Notes under the pieces: model-generated
Told to the model about the DNA's origin: nothing
What the model saw: the letters and a program-made list of their open reading frames with translations, nothing else
Databases searched by the model: none
Program-made: the position numbers and the translations under genes
NCBI GenBank assembly: GCA_907163375.1
Contig: CAJQUW010002202.1
Location: 372,001-436,000, forward strand
DNA: 64,000 nt
Origin: Prostheceraeus crozeri
Lineage: Eukaryota; Platyhelminthes; Polycladida; Euryleptidae
Reading direction: 5' to 3'
Shown here: positions 41,371 to 51,669 of the stretch, piece after piece
How positions within the stretch are numbered: the first letter of the stretch is position 1
Layout: each line of letters opens with the position of its first letter

Positions 41371-41931
41371 ATGCCTCATTACATTAGAACATGGAAACTA
41401 AACGACTTACAAAGCGTTCACATAGCAAATTCTAAGAAAGTAGTCTTTCGTCACTCAATAGCAAATAGTGGTGGAAGACATCGTGGCGTTTGCATTAGCC
41501 TTGACGCATTATCTTCACTGAAAGACTTCGCTGATCTGATTGACAACCACAAGACTCGGCTGAAGATTCCCCTCGGTCAAAAGGTATGGATAAAGTGTGA
41601 CTCTACCGTCAAGCTGTACGTCTGTTCACCAAAGAAAGAAGATGTTGACTATCGATTCTTCCGTTTCAGTGACGTCACATGGAGAAACTTTACAAAGGAG
41701 ATACTAACACACATGATTTCATTCATTAAGGATGGAGGACATCAAGCGGATGGAAGTCGTAAATTGGGTGTTAACTGCAAAAGTAAACTCAAAACTCAAT
41801 CTTCAAGAGATCGAGCGGAACATTCCCAACCGAAAGCAATGGTTATTAATAAAACACAAAATGAAGCCGACAACGAACCTGCATCTGGGAAGATCCTCAA
41901 TGTTAACATGGAGGATGCAGAGAAAGGATAA
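41371..41931 (+). CDS. PC4-like protein (Polinton B)
   Basis: A 186-residue frame. The first 110 residues match the small proteins at 17320 and 17699: RTWKLNDLQSVHIANSKKVV, then RGVCISLDALSSLKDFADLI, KVWIKCDS, and a basic C terminus ending near FIKDG. The R-G-I/V-x-L/I-x-x-x-x-x-L helix pattern is PC4-like. Beyond that point the frame runs on for about 65 residues over the start of the TBP-like gene in another frame. The Polinton A copies stop before it, so the extension may be non-functional. The gene always precedes the TBP-like gene. It may be a coactivator or single-strand DNA binder. Confidence 0.45.
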   Translation: MPHYIRTWKLNDLQSVHIANSKKVVFRHSIANSGGRHRGVCISLDALSSLKDFADLIDNHKTRLKIPLGQKVWIKCDSTVKLYVCSPKKEDVDYRFFRFSDVTWRNFTKEILTHMISFIKDGGHQADGSRKLGVNCKSKLKTQSSRDRAEHSQPKAMVINKTQNEADNEPASGKILNVNMEDAEKG

Positions 41932-42301
41932 ATATGTGACTATCCTATTCTTTCCAAATGGAACAATCCATTGTGTTGGTGGCTTCACTGATGGTGATCT
42001 ACCATATCTACATTTTTCGTTGGAAAATTTACTTAGAGACTCATTATCTGAATGGAAAGTGAAGACAATGACTGTGCTATGTGAATTGAACTATCATTAT
42101 GACTTTCGTAAAGTTACATTATCAAATAATGTCACTTATGAAGTGGAACTATTTCCAGCAGTACAGATGACTAACTGTCACCCATATCATGTTGATGTGT
42201 TCCATAATGGAAAGATTGTGATAACCGGCATTAAAGACCTAAATGATGTTCCTCCCATCCTATGTGATTTGAGAAAAATATTTGTGAAATCTACATTGTA
42301 G
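41732..42301 (+). CDS. TATA-binding-protein-like protein (Polinton B)
   Basis: An intact 189-residue frame. Repeat 1: MEVVNWVLTAKVNSKLNLQEI, then VTILFFPNGTIHCVGG. Repeat 2: TVLCELNYHYDF, then YEVELFPAVQMTNCHPYHV and VFHNGKIVITGIKDLNDVP with a closing helix (CDLRKIF). These correspond to V-N-V-V-A-T..L-D-L, LIFSSGKMVCTGA, YEPELFPGL, LIFVSGKIVLTGAK and the terminal helix of TBP. Retention of an open frame in a badly decayed element is notable. The start overlaps the PC4-like frame. It is followed by a convergent poly(A) signal, as in Polinton A. A role in recognising the element's own TATA promoters is inference. Confidence 0.75.
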   Translation: MEDIKRMEVVNWVLTAKVNSKLNLQEIERNIPNRKQWLLIKHKMKPTTNLHLGRSSMLTWRMQRKDKYVTILFFPNGTIHCVGGFTDGDLPYLHFSLENLLRDSLSEWKVKTMTVLCELNYHYDFRKVTLSNNVTYEVELFPAVQMTNCHPYHVDVFHNGKIVITGIKDLNDVPPILCDLRKIFVKSTL

Positions 42302-42421
42302 CTATGTAAATATTTAGAAAAGAACTGTACATTTGTAAATACATATTGAAATGTAAACGTGTTTTGCTTTCCCTCTAATTCCAACGATTTGGAACATAAA
42401 AGCAAGGACATTTACATATAA

Positions 42422-42435
42422 AATAAAACTTTATT
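42422..42435. terminator. convergent poly(A) signals between TBP-like and protease genes (Polinton B)
   Basis: AATAAA (plus, 42422-42427) and TTTATT (minus signal, 42430-42435) are two bases apart; the latter overlaps the end of the protease gene. Confidence 0.65.
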
Positions 42436-42895
42436 ACAAAACAGTTTCAATATACTTTCTAAGAATTACATCATTTTTATAGCAGTCTTTCGAAAAAAGT
42501 TGTAAAACACTTTTACAATTATTTTTCAATGGTCTCTCGTTGACGAAATATAGCACATAACCGCCGCACATGAGAGATACATTGCTTTGGAGTGGAAACG
42601 ATGTAACTTTCTTAATCGTCCAGGAGAACCTATTCATCCATGAAGCAATGTCATCTAAGCAAGGTTGATTAAGAGAGTCAAAATATTCGGCCACTTTGTA
42701 CTTTATAATGTACACTACAACCCAATGTTTGCCAGGAAGATTGTTGCTATCCGTATTGATGATAAGCGAACAAGGATAGAAAGGAATTGAATTAGGTAAA
42801 TTATCTCTAGAAAATACATCAAGAAATATTGTCTTGGAGTAGGGATGAGCATTCCCCATTTTCCTCAAGATTTCGATGTTGCTTAGGTTACTCAT
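42434..42895 (-). CDS. adenain-like cysteine protease (Polinton B)
   Basis: An intact 153-residue frame with GKHWVVVYI (His), EYFDSLNQP (Asp) and LMCGGYVLYF (Cys), the Ulp1/adenain triad order. It is the homologue of 18694-19059, with a longer C-terminal extension. The start overlaps the major capsid stop by 4 bp, as in Polinton A, suggesting coupled expression. Confidence 0.85.
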   Translation of the reverse strand: MSNLSNIEILRKMGNAHPYSKTIFLDVFSRDNLPNSIPFYPCSLIINTDSNNLPGKHWVVVYIIKYKVAEYFDSLNQPCLDDIASWMNRFSWTIKKVTSFPLQSNVSLMCGGYVLYFVNERPLKNNCKSVLQLFSKDCYKNDVILRKYIETVL

Positions 42896-44173
42896 CTCTG
42901 ATAGCTGACAGTTACGTCTCGCATTCTCGCTATTTCAACTTTGCTATCATAGATGGCATAAATGAGGCAAGTAATTGTTTTCTTCAAAGGTGACTCAAAT
43001 GATACCTCTAGGCGTAGATTTCCAGGCTTTGTAACTCCTACGCTTTCACCACCTAGATCTGCATCTGCTGTGAGATTGTATATAATGAAGAAGTAGCCAT
43101 TCTTGTACATATCCATTGTAATTCCATTTGAATCATCTGTGTTAAACATGCTAAGTGCAGTGAAAGTAGAACCATATTCACGTGCAAATTTACCCTCTTT
43201 AAAATTATGCTCACATGCTTTGCAAGCAACAAATTTTCCATCTTGATGGAGGGCTAGTTTACTAACGTGAAAGTGTTGGAAATTGAATGGATTCTTTTCA
43301 AAAGCACCAATAAATGACTCATTTTCCACAAATGTGATATACACCGCCTTTGGCATCGCAGTGGGAAAAAGATTTGGGTAGGCATAAGAGGATGATCCCG
43401 CATCAATTGTGAAGTTTGTTAACACACTGTGATTAACTGGGTATATTGCATTGCTTTTCCTCAATCCTGTTGCATGCTCGTTGATGACTGACGGGTTCAT
43501 TGTTACTCTCCTTACATTGAGCACGGCACTACTTATGTTAATTTGATAGTTTGTAGCTCCAAAAGCCATTAACGCGAACTCAGGATTTGTACGAATAAAT
43601 TTTATTTGAATTTTAACCTGTGATAGCAGATATTTAGATTGACGAAGGAAATCAAGATAGACAGGTCCTTTCATATATAATTCCTTTGAATCTGCTGTCA
43701 ATTCCATTCATTTTTTAAACCTCCATTTGAAACCTCATCAAATTTCCCTTGCTGATCATCATACCAGCCGGCAACTTGCAAGTGTGACTGTTTAGCTTGT
43801 TTCTGAAATTGCGTCATTGTATTTATGTATGCTCCATAGGGATATGCTCGATCCCTCCTTCAATCTGTTTGTCATTCAATATTAAATACACATCTGAGAA
43901 TAGACTGGCAATAGGAAGATTTGTCAATCCCACTTTATCCTTGGTTGAATCAATATTGGTACCATCAGTCTTCTTAATTTGTATACACAATTCTAAATCA
44001 ATGGATTGACAGTCAATATTATCTTGAGGATTGGCAGGTATATCAAACTGTATAGGCTGTTGGTTACCATCGATATTTGTTGTGGGGACTATGTCTACAA
44101 TGGTTGAGGTAATAATGTCAGTTCGATGAGGCAGTGAATCAAAGAAACACAAAGCCGAATTGATACTCTGCAT
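42892..44173 (-). pseudogene. major capsid protein of Polinton B, fossil
   Basis: It aligns along its length with 19059-20336: PIQFDIPANPQDN, PIASLFSDVYLILNDKQIEGG, GPVYLDFLRQSKYLL, RRVTMNPSVINEHATG, FNTDDSNGITMDM and IYNLTADADLGG are the counterparts of the A motifs. This is the Polinton/F54H12.2-like double-jelly-roll capsid. About one break. Confidence 0.87.
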
Positions 44174-44183
44174 TGTATTAGCT

Positions 44184-44441
44184 TTACAAATATGTTGTTT
44201 TCCTTCGTTTTGACTTGTTTCCAGTCGCTGTGGAATTTCGTTCGCGCTTTCTTGGTTTCACACTACGTCTTGATTTAGAACGTGCTGCTCTGGTGGGCCT
44301 TTTACTTTTCCTACGCCTTTGCTTAGTAACTCGACCGGATCCAACTTGTCTTGACTTCCTACGTTTCTTCCGAACTGTACGCCTCGTCTTTGTTAAATCA
44401 TCTAATGCGTCTATGGCAGATTGCTGTGCACGCAATTTCAT
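44184..44441 (-). CDS. very basic core-type protein (Polinton B)
   Basis: An 85-residue frame, almost half Lys/Arg: RRTVRKKRRKSRQVG, KQRRRKSKRPTRAARSKSRR. It starts with a short non-basic helix (MKLRAQQSAIDALDDL). It lies between the Gly-Gly protein and the major capsid gene, as in Polinton A. Probably a DNA-condensing virion protein. Confidence 0.65.
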   Translation of the reverse strand: MKLRAQQSAIDALDDLTKTRRTVRKKRRKSRQVGSGRVTKQRRRKSKRPTRAARSKSRRSVKPRKRERNSTATGNKSKRRKTTYL

Positions 44442-44472
44442 AGATTCACCAATATCCTACCCTTGAAGTGCA

Positions 44473-44667
44473 TCAGCTGCAGCATTTGCACCAAAGTCTA
44501 AAGCTCTGTTTCCAACCCGCTTCATGAATGGTACGCCATACTTTTTTGAGTGTTGGAAGAACCATACGTCTTAGTGCACCGAATATGCCTCCTCCAACTT
44601 GTCGTCTACCTCCAGCAAACACGGGATAGCCGCTCTGATAGGATGGACCACTGTAAATGCCTGACAT
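44473..44667 (-). pseudogene. Gly-Gly/amphipathic minor virion protein (Polinton B), fossil
   Basis: MSGIYSGPSYQSGYPVF, AGGRRQVGGGIFGALRRMV matches the Polinton A protein at 20527 (PSYVSGGG, GARRQRGGSILGALKSVV). The rest of the frame does not match and is short, so it is scored as broken. pVI/pX-like role inferred. Confidence 0.55.
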
Positions 44668-44710
44668 TATGTCCTGTGGATAATTACAGATTCTACAATA
44701 GCGTAATGCC

Positions 44711-46288
44711 TTAATTTCGTGTCCTGATGTGTAGTGTTAAAACAGTAACACCACCACAGAATGGTACTACTTCACCTGTGTCATCATGAATTGATATGTC
44801 AATTCTATTGATGACATTTCTGCTTATTGGTACATACATCGTGTTAATAAATTCTCGATTGATTAGTTGCTTCCTCACGGATGAGAGCGGAAATGTGCGC
44901 AAAAGTGGGGCTTCAATGTCACCAACTCTTGTATATTCAATAATGTTACAATAGACGTACAAGTTGCTTATATCCCGCTCTAATGATGGTGCTGTATCGC
45001 CTATTGATGTACCTTCATAAATAGTTGATTTTGAGAATCCCAATGTCGTCGTTAACACGCTATCCAGCTTGATAAGAGAGTTCTTCCCTACCTTTAGAAT
45101 CATGCGTTTCTGATGTGGGTCATAAGAAGAGTGATATTTATCTGCATCAAGGTAATCTACACCATACTCATTTAACTTTGTGCACAATTCAGATGGCGTT
45201 TTCAAGCTTTCAATGTTCAAATTAACTCTTTTTACCAGTTCACTAGAAGTAGTCAATTCATCACCCACAATGTCTTCGCTGTATACGTGGATATCCCATG
45301 AAACGTTTGTTGATGCTTTGAGTTTAGAAAAGGATAATTGAACCTTGTATGCATCATTTAATTCTGTCAGCAAAAGTGCGCTTTCAAGGCCTTTAAACAT
45401 CCCAAACATTTCAGATCCGAATTCAATAACAGCGGACTCAGACCTTTCCAATGGTGTCTTTTTAGTAAAAACAAGAAATTCTACCTCTGTTTCAACAGTA
45501 AGTAAAGTTGCTTTCTCTTTCTTTCTTTTCTTATATTCACGAGTCATTAAAAATTCTGCCACTGATCCTTGAAACTTTCTTGCAACGTCTTCAACACTTC
45601 TAATAACTTCAAACTGATTCTTTACGCGGATGCTTTTTTTTGTAATGCATACAATGGTACGATTCTACATCGAAAATCAGTGACTTTCCTCTCCGAATTC
45701 CACCCACGTCCATTATACCAATACCTTGATGAGAATGTTGTTCTGGAATACCCTTAAGTATGACTCAAATCCTTATCCAATACAAGACGAACATGCTTCC
45801 CTTCCTTCAACAATTTTGTTGACCCCTTTATGACTGGTCTGTAGAATTTATTCAAAGTCAGCTTAAAGAGATCATTTATTCGTTGAAACATTCTACCGAT
45901 TTCTTTTCTGTGTCTTGCAAGCTCATTGTCGGAACTTAAGAATCAAAAGTGGACGTTGCAAATGCCTTTTGAATTTTAATCATGTTTTGGACAGATGGTA
46001 GAGATGTTGAAAAAGGATGTAAGGTTAGATGATGAAAAGCCCATGTACCATGTAGACTATTGTGAAATATGCGAAAACAATCATCATTCTCTCGCACTTC
46101 TTTTTGTAATTCAAAAGTTGTTTTTAACTGATATCTTTGTTATAAGTAATTTCAGTTACAGCAACTTCATGGGGTCCATGCAGAGTAATTCAATTAGCAA
46201 ATTCAACAGAGTATTGAGATGGTCTGTTGCCTGGGAATATCTGTGGGTTGCTATTGCTTGGAAGAATGATGTTGAAGTTAGTAGACAT
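44711..46288 (-). pseudogene. penton-like minor capsid gene of Polinton B, fossil
   Basis: Starts at MSTNFNIILPSNSNPQIFPG (46288), with HGPHEVAVTEITY corresponding to the G-x-WEVGV-x-x-x-Y block of the Polinton A genes. The long C-terminal frame has GFSKSTIYEGTSIGD, YCNIIEYTRVGDIEAPLL and ISIHDDTGEVVPF, the family's most conserved blocks. It is a single copy here, placed between integrase and the small core genes; Polinton A has two copies at another place. About three breaks. Confidence 0.58.
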
Positions 46289-46295
46289 GTTGAAC

Positions 46296-47478
46296 TCATG
46301 TATGGAAGAAGTCACATGTTATATTAGCTTGGAAGCTACGAGTGTCTCCCACCCCCACATTTTGCAGATCCTGGTGTGTTATCCAGCTATTGAATGAATC
46401 AGGATACCCTTTCCATTTAACTAGATATTTCCTTTGATTGCCATGACCTTTCTTCCTAATTATTTTATCAATCATATAAACCTCGTCACTTCTGTCTACT
46501 ACTTGCAATTCATATGAGTAAAATTTTCTTTCAATTGGATTGCCATGGTAATCTATCAATTTGTACATGATGGGTCCAAATTTTCTATTCACTTCATCTA
46601 CAAAAAACTCTTCTTCAGTCCAATTAGGTAGATAACCCTTCTCAAATGTAGACTCAACCTTCGAAATCCGAACTCTATTACCAACATTTATTTTCTTCTC
46701 ATTGGAAATGTTTTTCGCTTCCTTATCATACAATCGAAGCCATACATCCATCGCATTATCTGGGGTAACATCAACTGGTCGCATCTTAATAATACGATGA
46801 TAGCTTTCATTGTAATTCTTGACAAATTTCTGCACCTCACCTAGCCAAACATGTGTATTTTTTGCAGTAAAATAGCGCCATATTTTCGTTTTCAATGTGC
46901 GATTGAACTTCTCAACCATGGCAGCTTTATAAGGACTTTTGACGCTAAACAATTCTACATTATGACTTTTAGGAGACTTCGAACATGAGAATTCTCGAAT
47001 TCCTTGCCTTGATCGGTCTGTATTCTTTGTGGAACACGCCCCTAATGGAAAATTTTCTGAAAAGTCGCTTCAACTTCTGGTCCTCGTTTAGATTTCAGCG
47101 CACGTGCCCAAGCATAGCGAGATAAAATATCTATTACGGTTAAGATGTATCTATAGCCATCATTGCACTGTGATATCTGTTGCATGTCAGCCAAGTCCGC
47201 TTACCATTGACTATCTATATTGCTAACAACATATTTTCTCTTGAAAATCGCTTTCTCGCATTTTTGTGAAGAGTATAAGTCGGTGGACTCCTTAACCATT
47301 TCTTGACTTTCTCTATTCCCTCACCTGCTGCACAAGCTAAAACCTCCGGACGACTGAAACTTGCGGGGTGATTTAAGTCGTAATAAATCTCCCTCAGCTT
47401 CACGGCTGTACTCATCGTCATTGTTCTGATTTGCACGCGTATTACTCGCACAGCAACTACTAACACAATTGATATCAA
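46296..47478 (-). pseudogene. Polinton B integrase with chromodomain, fossil
   Basis: Leader helix region (LREIYYDLNHPASFS, YTLHKNARKRFSREN), decayed DDE core, YKAAMVEKFNRTLKTKIW near the catalytic Glu, linker (NVGNRVRISKVESTFEKGY), and a C-terminal chromodomain (VYMIDKIIRKKG, YLVKWKGYPDSFNSW). Same architecture as Polinton A. About three breaks. Confidence 0.85.
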
Positions 47479-47530
47479 CCTCTATGCAGCAAGAACTCAA
47501 CAAACAGCAGCAAAAGTTTTGTAGCGACAT
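47321..47530 (-). CDS. Cys-rich frame overlapping the integrase start (Polinton B)
   Basis: MSLQNFCCCLLSSCCIEVD, then NCVSSCCASN in a different frame from the integrase. It is the positional counterpart of 21887-22102 in Polinton A. The sequence similarity is mainly the Cys clusters. Confidence 0.35.
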   Translation of the reverse strand: MSLQNFCCCLLSSCCIEVDINCVSSCCASNTRANQNNDDEYSREAEGDLLRLKSPRKFQSSGGFSLCSR

Positions 47531-47549
47531 GATATGAGAGAAGCAAAGC

Positions 47550-48180
47550 TTAATTCATATTTGCTTTATATTTACTGTAATCCTTTCCAACACGCATTGA
47601 GCGCCTAGTAGCTCTTTTTGGTTGAAGATCATCGGGATCTTGAAGCACTCGCTTGACCGCCATCGTGGGTGTTTTACTTTTTGATCCATCTTGTAAGTTA
47701 CCCTTGTCCAACTCATTCACAGTCGGTCCTCCAATAATATTGTGAGGTATTTTTTGATCAGATAGAATTTTCTGAAAATATTACCACCCTTGTGGTGCAC
47801 CTACTATTCGCCTTACATCTCTGACAGCATATCGCAGAAGGTCATCTATGTGACTATTTCTAATAACATTACCAGTTGTTTCATCTATTATCTCCCCTCT
47901 CTCATTGAACTTCACATGTGGATCAATGAAGTCAAATAATCGCTCAGCGCGCACATGATATGGTCGAGGTGTTGACAAGGTTATAAATCGACGCAACTTG
48001 TCAGAATCTGTCGACTCTCATCAATGTTTTCAGCTGCTAACTGCATTCGTCGATAGGGATCCTTAATGTTCTGAATTTCCATATAGGTTGATCTATATTT
48101 TTGACTTCCTGTGCACTTTGTAATGTAGTCAATTGTACATATTCCTCTTGAGGAATGACTACCATCTTTGAATACGACAT
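47550..48180 (-). pseudogene. conserved Polinton protein next to the packaging ATPase (Polinton B), fossil
   Basis: Starts MSYSKMVVIPQEEYVQLTTL at 48180, then IKDPYRRMQLAAENI, FDFIDPHVKFNERGEI and APQGW, all matching the intact Polinton A gene at 22104-22796. It ends in a Lys/Tyr-rich tail. The function is unknown. About two breaks. Confidence 0.55.
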
Positions 48181-48287
48181 GTTTAAAATAATAAGGCAAC
48201 AAAGTACATTGCTTAAAACTAACTGTGAAGCGAGAAGACTGTCATTGGTTCAACTGAATTACGTATGATGTTAGTTCGAAATCGAAG

Positions 48288-48854
48288 TCATTCCGGACAT
48301 TCATGTGTTAGATCAATAAATAGATGGCCATGTGGTTTCTTTGTTACATCTTCATATATTTTTGAAAGAACTTTAGGTTGTTGAGGTAATATCTGTCTAC
48401 TGAGATGATGTATCTGACTGCTGTCTCTTGGATTTTTAAATATTGCCAAATAATGTGTATTCAAACTCCTAGTTCTTTGCTCTTTCCCTCCATCAAAGAT
48501 GTTTTGGGTGATATAGATTATGAAGGCTTCCCTATGATGTGCTGTCTGAATAAACATTTCAGTTACATCTTTCGATGATTTGCTTTCGCGCAATAGATCA
48601 TCTAGCACAATTAAGTCACCTGCTTTGATGTCTTCAGTTGTCGGTAACCCTTGCTTCACATCATAACCTTTCTGACGAAGTGCAGAATGCAACTGTGGTT
48701 GAAATATACCATAATACCATTTAACTCTTTTAATTTCTTTATTAAACATCTCATTTCTAAATTGTGGTAATTGAGTTACAAAAGTAGTTTTACCGGACTG
48801 ACACGGACCGGCCACACACATTGTACGATCAGTGAATAGGCGAAAATCTGTCAT
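48288..48854 (-). CDS. FtsK/HerA-type genome packaging ATPase (Polinton B)
   Basis: An intact 188-residue frame: Walker A GPCQSGKTT, Walker B DLIVLDDLL, then IYITQNIF, TRSLNTHYLAIFKNPRD and HLFIDLTHECP. It is the packaging motor homologue of the gene at 22842. Among the best-preserved genes of this element. Confidence 0.9.
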   Translation of the reverse strand: MTDFRLFTDRTMCVAGPCQSGKTTFVTQLPQFRNEMFNKEIKRVKWYYGIFQPQLHSALRQKGYDVKQGLPTTEDIKAGDLIVLDDLLRESKSSKDVTEMFIQTAHHREAFIIYITQNIFDGGKEQRTRSLNTHYLAIFKNPRDSSQIHHLSRQILPQQPKVLSKIYEDVTKKPHGHLFIDLTHECPE

Positions 48855-48962
48855 TCTGAAATTTCAAAAGCTTCAAAGACTAACACCTACCAGTTTGCTT
48901 AGAATAAAACAAGTCATGTTCCATAACAACTTTATTTACATTTAGAAACTTTCATTTCACAT

Positions 48963-49709
48963 TCACAGCATTTGTGTTTCCTCATCAATGTCAGCATTAA
49001 AATAACTTTTCGCGTCAATTTGAGCATCTTCTCGCTTCAATTTCAACTTAACACTCCCTTCCTTGGATTTTCGTCCCCGCTTTTTGCATTCTTCAACATC
49101 CTTCCCATCTTTTGAAGTAGGTTTATCGATGGTGATTAGGCACTTATCAATCGGCATTGGCTCATAAACTAACTGTAGAAATTTCATTTGTAACGATGAC
49201 ACTTTTCCGGTTGAGCCGTGAGCACCAATGTATAGTCCGTTGACGTGTATTAAACCCATATATCGTCCGCGCTTCAGATCATCACACTCCATTGTATTTC
49301 CAAGTAGATCGAATGCTTGAAAGTGATTGGACAATTTCAACAATAGTGTATCGAACTCGGGTAATTCCTTATAGCCAATTCCTTCCTCTAACGCCTTCCT
49401 CCAATGTGCAGGAGCACGTTCGGGCAACTCAACGCATTCCTTCGCCAAAGAGTCGATGGTTTTGAGCATCATCTGCTGCCATTTCCGAAAGGTCACTCGC
49501 ATTTGTCTCATGTTGCTATATTTAGATGAAGACATACTATTACTGTGGAAAAATGGAACTTGAAGGTAGAAACCATCGTCACCATAGCTCAACGTTTGGA
49601 AGTAAAAGGTATTCCCAATCCCTTGAACCTTCCATGTCGGTCGGAATTTTAAGAGATCACGTTCAAATGAGTCGCTCTCCTCTCTAACTATATACATTTT
49701 TTGAGACAT
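48963..49709 (-). CDS. conserved Polinton protein with VNGLY motif (Polinton B)
   Basis: An intact 248-residue frame. GLIHVNGLYIGAH, GKVSSLQMKFLQLVYEPMP match KVNGLYYGQH and KIASLSMHMESILYIPKP at 25400-26104. The N-terminal half (WKVQGIGNTFYFQTLSYGDDG) has the same pattern of short beta-like segments as the A protein. It ends in a Lys-rich then acidic tail. No catalytic motif. A TTTATT (minus poly(A) signal) lies just downstream near 48936. Confidence 0.6.
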   Translation of the reverse strand: MSQKMYIVREESDSFERDLLKFRPTWKVQGIGNTFYFQTLSYGDDGFYLQVPFFHSNSMSSSKYSNMRQMRVTFRKWQQMMLKTIDSLAKECVELPERAPAHWRKALEEGIGYKELPEFDTLLLKLSNHFQAFDLLGNTMECDDLKRGRYMGLIHVNGLYIGAHGSTGKVSSLQMKFLQLVYEPMPIDKCLITIDKPTSKDGKDVEECKKRGRKSKEGSVKLKLKREDAQIDAKSYFNADIDEETQML

Positions 49710-49858
49710 AATTCAAAGTTATACTTATTCGGAGCTTTTCAACCAACGGCGATGATAGATAGCTTGAAACTGATTAAAGAGTACAAGCGCGTCTCTCTTA
49801 CATACATATTCACATGAGTCATCAATCAATTATGACGTGTCAATCCATGATTCGTCGT

Positions 49859-51612
49859 CTACAGCAACACTGCGGCACCTGCTACAACTTTCCCTAGTGG
49901 ACTGTTGAGTACATTGTAAATGCTGTTTCCAATATCATTCAACATATTCAAAAACCCACCACCTACACGCTAAACTAAGTTCCGCCTTTTCGTATCACTG
50001 CTTCTTGGATTTGAAAATTTTTTAATGTTGTTCAGAGAATCAGTACTCAATAAAGGCTTGTATATTAGGAGGCGAGTAAATCCAATTTAATCCACAACAT
50101 TTGATGAAAATGTGTCTTTGATTTGTAAAATCCATATTTCTGAACCGATTTCAATAGTTTTTTAATCGAACCGTAAAGATCTCATCTATTATGGCATGGT
50201 TTTTGAAAAGTCACAAAGCCAAGACCTTCTTCACAAGTTGCCGTTTTTTGCCGAAAAAAGACCAAAAAAGCATGTACAAAGTTGCAGTACTCTCAGTTCA
50301 ACGCGGATTTTCAATTAGATACATTCAAATACACCCACTAATATTTATATCATCTGAAAGAAGAAGATCAGGTCTTTAAGACAGTCTAATTTTAAATATA
50401 ATCAATATTAATCATTGAATTTTCACTGGGTTTCCATTGTCCAATTAAAAAATGTCCTCTGACCGAGACGTTTTCTGTGTTCTGACCGAGGTACCTTTTC
50501 TCGAAGAATATTGATTCTTCCATTAAACGTTTTGTACGAAACGAATCCTCTAGTGTGCTAGTTTATAAATCCGTAAAGAAAATTCAGTTTGATGCCGTTA
50601 CAAGGGTGCAGTATTGATTTAAAAATATTTTTATCCGTTTCTTCGACCAGAGAATTTGAATATTCCCAAAAATTTCATATGGATGCTGAAACCAGAACTT
50701 TTGTCAGGAATCGATGAAATTTCACAGCATAGGAGGGATCCATGCTCTTAACATCTATGCAAAAGAAATTTTTTCATTTATATCAATTAACCCTCTCAAA
50801 ATCTCCAAAAACCACGAAAATGTCCTCTGACCGAGACCCTAAAAAATCTCGGTCAGAGGACAACGTTGAAATTGAAGATCTCGGTCAGAGTACAAGGGTC
50901 TCGGTCTAAGACATGATGATGTATGCAATTACATTTAGATCACTTCGTTTTACGCGTTCAAGTATTCGTCCAAAGTTCCCGCAGTCTCATGAACCCAAAT
51001 GCACAAACCGAAGAGTTTCCTGTTCGACATCAATTTGTCCTCTGACCGAGACCTTAAAAATCTCGGTCAGAGGACAAGGTGGGTCACGGTCAATGATCAT
51101 TATATGCAATACATTACATTTTGGTCACTTCGCTTTACGCATCCAAGCATTCATCCTAAGTTCCCAGTTTCACCAGCAACCCAAATGCAGAAGCCAAAGA
51201 GTTTCCTATTCGACATCTATCTGACCGAGATCAATTTTGTCCTCTGACCGAGATGTAGAAAAAATGGCTTTTTAAAAGTGCTAGATTTCTATGGAACGTT
51301 TTTATTTGGTGTGGTCGCCGCTAAGATTTTCGTGTTCAGCGTAAAAAATGAGTATATATACAAATTTTCACGGAAATCTGAGACCCAAAGTTGAAAAGAC
51401 AGAAATGTTGTGGAATAAATTGGATTTACCCAGGCATTTGTGTATTGTAAACACCAAATCACGGATGAAATCATCACTTGAGTTTTGAATTAATTTGCAC
51501 TTAACTTTATTATTTCGCATGCTGTTTAACTTTCGCAACGCCTTCTTAAACTGACTTGAAGGTTTAAAAGAACCATTCTTCCGAAAAAGAGATGCCTTTC
51601 TTTTTGCAGTCA
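49859..51612 (-). pseudogene. basic/Gly-Gly virion protein of Polinton B, split by an insertion, fossil
   Basis: The 5' part (to about 51370) reads MTAKRKASLFRKNGSFKPSS, FKKALRKLNSMRNNK, FIRDLVFTIHKCL, matching the start of the Polinton A gene at 23799. The 3' part near 49859-49990 has VGGGFLNMLNDIG, the Gly-Gly hydrophobic end. The two are separated by the repeat-rich insertion at about 50060-51350. Broken. Confidence 0.45.
50060..51350. repeat. inserted palindromic repeat array (GTCCTCTGACCGAGA)
   Basis: About ten occurrences of TGTCCTCTGACCGAGA or its complement between 50453 and 51253. Two of them form near-perfect 16-bp hairpins with short A-rich loops (50821-50862 and about 51037-51081). 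Between them two diverged tandem units of about 200 bp share ATATGCAAT/ATGCAATTACATT, CACTTCG-TTTACGC and AGAGTTTCCT-TTCGACATC. No protein. It interrupts the gene described for 49859-51612, so it entered after Polinton B. Confidence 0.65.
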
Positions 51613-51669
51613 TTTTTATTATGATAAAAGCAAAGCATTTATGAAAATATACATTTTTGCTTAGTTCCA

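Noticed and set aside
50453-51253. CRISPR-like array from the regular GTCCTCTGACCGAGA repeats
   Set aside because: Eukaryotic context, repeats in both orientations, unequal spacing and related spacers; it is a palindromic repeat insertion.
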